64,000 nt of DNA, from assembly GCA_027924645.1 (NCBI GenBank), contig BSBN01000495.1, positions 1,798,001-1,862,000 of the forward strand. Direction: 5' to 3'. Both the position numbers and the translations under genes were made by a program. Shown here one piece after another: positions 62,271 through 64,000 of the stretch (the stretch's first letter is position 1; each line of letters starts with the position of its first letter). The notes below the pieces were generated by a model, which worked only from the letters and a program-made list of their open reading frames with translations, did not search any database and was not told the origin of the DNA. The stretch is from Cunninghamia lanceolata. Taxonomy: Eukaryota; Streptophyta; Pinopsida; Cupressales; Cupressaceae.

Positions 62271-64000
62271 TAGGTTTGTAACACTGGGACCTCTAGATTG
62301 TTTTTGTTTATCTAGGTTAAGCATTTTTCTCCTTGTGGTGAGTTGGTAATAGTACCTCTCACCTATGTGTCTTAGTATGATGTTAGAATGTTGATAAATT
62401 TGCAGATTTGTTCTTCGATTCTCGAAGAAATGAATTCTTTATGCCTTGTTTTACTTATGTGTCTACTATGTGTTCTCTCTCCTTCTTTTCTGGAAATGTG
62501 ATGTTATATATGACAATATGTGTTTCCTAAATGTTAGTGCTTATTTAATTGTTGAGGCCTCAATGTCCTCTTGTGGTCTCTAGTGCTTTAGAAGAAAGAA
62601 GCATGGTTATTGTTAGTGCATGTAATTAGGAGTTAGGTATTTGCCCCCTCTAGTGATGTGAATATTGTGTACCCATTCTGTGTAGGGTGTTGTGAAAGGC
62701 CAGTGGTGTTTTGTGTTCCCTAGTTTGGTGAAGTAATCATACTTGGGGGTTATGTTTAACTATGGGTGTAGGAGCACCATACCATCTTTATGTTAATTGC
62801 ATTGTTTTTCTATATGTGTAAGTATTGGAATGATTTAATCATTCAGTGGCATCATGCATCATGAGTCATGTGGTTATGTAGTGTTGTTGTGTGTGGGGTA
62901 TCTTTACGTGGTTAATTGATAATCTGATATCTATTTCCTAGTTGTCCATGACCTCATGTGGAAGTTTTGTTGTGGTTTATGAAAGTTATCATTATCTATA
63001 TTTGTGTAAGAACTGTGTGCAGGAGATCAAATTGGAGCTTGTGTTGGACCCATGATATCATGAATGTGATACTATAAGTCCATTAGAGTTTTAAATTATT
63101 CTTGTGTGTGACATCATACGTTCCCTCTATAAATATCTTCTTACATAAGGAAGTAACTGCATATGTTCATAGCTTGGTAAAAAGAAATTGTACTGCATTA
63201 AAGATAGGAGTTGTTTGTAAATAAGTAGCAATTGTGTTACCTAAAATCCTTGTATAAAAGTTTCTTAGATATGAGGATGTAGATAACTTAATTGTCTATG
63301 TGTTTGGTGTATGTTATCTAACACATTCTGGACCTTGTGTCCTTGGGTGTTATGTATCCAATACTCCCTTTTGTGGCTAAAATTAGCAACATCATGGTGT
63401 GGATTTGTTGTAATTTGGTTGTTTTGGAATTTTTGATAGTTGTTTCATGTGTTGTTGGTGGGCTAACTTTGAATCTATTTTCTCTGAACTCTCTTATGAT
63501 AGGAGTGGTCACCAAAACTCTTTTCTTTATACTTGATTTATTGTTGAAAATTACCGGCATTTTGTGACTTAAGATTGGATTTGATTATTCCCCCACTTGG
63601 GTTTGCACTTTTGTAAAATTTCTATGGTGGCTATTTTGAATGTTTGTTTTTGTTGGCCTCATTTCATGTTAAGTATTATTTCTATCATGTTCATTTCGAG
63701 CCTCTTATAGTATGTACAAGGGAAGAATCCATGGAGAATTGTACTTGCATGTTTGGAAATTAGTTAAAACCATAGTGGAAGTAAGAGATGAGATGTATTT
63801 ATCCTTGTTAATATGTGAATGTAATTCTCTAAATCGTATGAAATTATCAAAATATGTGTGATTGGTTATAAGTAGATCACATGATACGTCTTAATGGTGA
63901 GGAATTGATGCCCTTCTTGTCTTTATTGAATGATTGTGCCTATCTTATGAACAATTTCTTAATATGGATGAGTATGTTGGCAATACAAAATTGCAATACT
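62271..64000 (+). mobile_element. Internal leader of the gypsy-type element, runs off the window
   Basis: There are 1.7 kb downstream of the primer site without a recognisable gag. Short frames at 63318-63567 on both strands have no motif. The coding part and the 3' LTR, if present, lie beyond position 64000. Confidence 0.55.

Noticed and set aside
1..64000. CRISPR arrays, bacterial operons, riboswitches or rho-independent terminators
   Set aside because: None seen; the repeats here are LTRs, tandem duplications and microsatellites in plant nuclear DNA.

Overview
The window is nuclear DNA of a land plant with a large, repeat-dominated genome. Nearly all of it is AT-rich, CpG-poor and built from decayed, nested retroelements: copia- and gypsy-type LTR elements primed by initiator tRNA-Met, LINE remnants, a SINE and a TRIM. 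Only one intact host gene is visible, a spliced ACC-oxidase-type dioxygenase with short introns. A gymnosperm (conifer-like) source fits the very long LTRs, the old divergent LTR pairs and the sparse genes, but this is an inference. Nothing here is bacterial or organellar.

Layout. 229-7793 is copy A of a long non-coding repeat. It carries a tRNA-derived SINE (2051-2397), a 2.84 kb non-autonomous LTR element (2837-5680) and a 93-bp tandem duplication. Copy B (52225-56654) lacks all three and keeps both empty target sites. An RNase H remnant lies at 10050-10496 (minus). A coding-poor LTR element (LARD-like, minus strand) spans 10993-16252. A 334-bp TRIM whose LTRs each hold a 73-nt tRNA-like sequence spans 16862-17195. 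A LINE reverse-transcriptase remnant follows at about 17480-19140. The dioxygenase gene is at 19925-21137 (minus).

23880-33075 is a complete but dead copia element of Sirevirus type with 5-bp target duplications and recognisable gag, protease, integrase, RT and RNase H. 34946-41833 is a gypsy-type element (minus) with only gag and protease; one LTR is split by a retroposon flanked by a 13-bp target duplication. 43586-46232 is a related gag-protease fragment on the plus strand, followed by a copia-like 3' end (46233-46611) and a truncated gypsy gag-protease-RT (46612-49323 with its LTR beyond). 56655-62257 is a very long (5.6 kb) gypsy-type LTR that interrupts copy B. It contains a pentatricopeptide-repeat pseudogene on the minus strand, and its internal region runs off the window end.

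The regions do not form a pathway. The main biological content is the ACC-oxidase-type gene, and the main evolutionary content is the nesting order of the mobile elements. The most unusual object is the TRIM with Pol III-type tRNA-like LTRs, which recalls the 5S-bearing Cassandra TRIMs.
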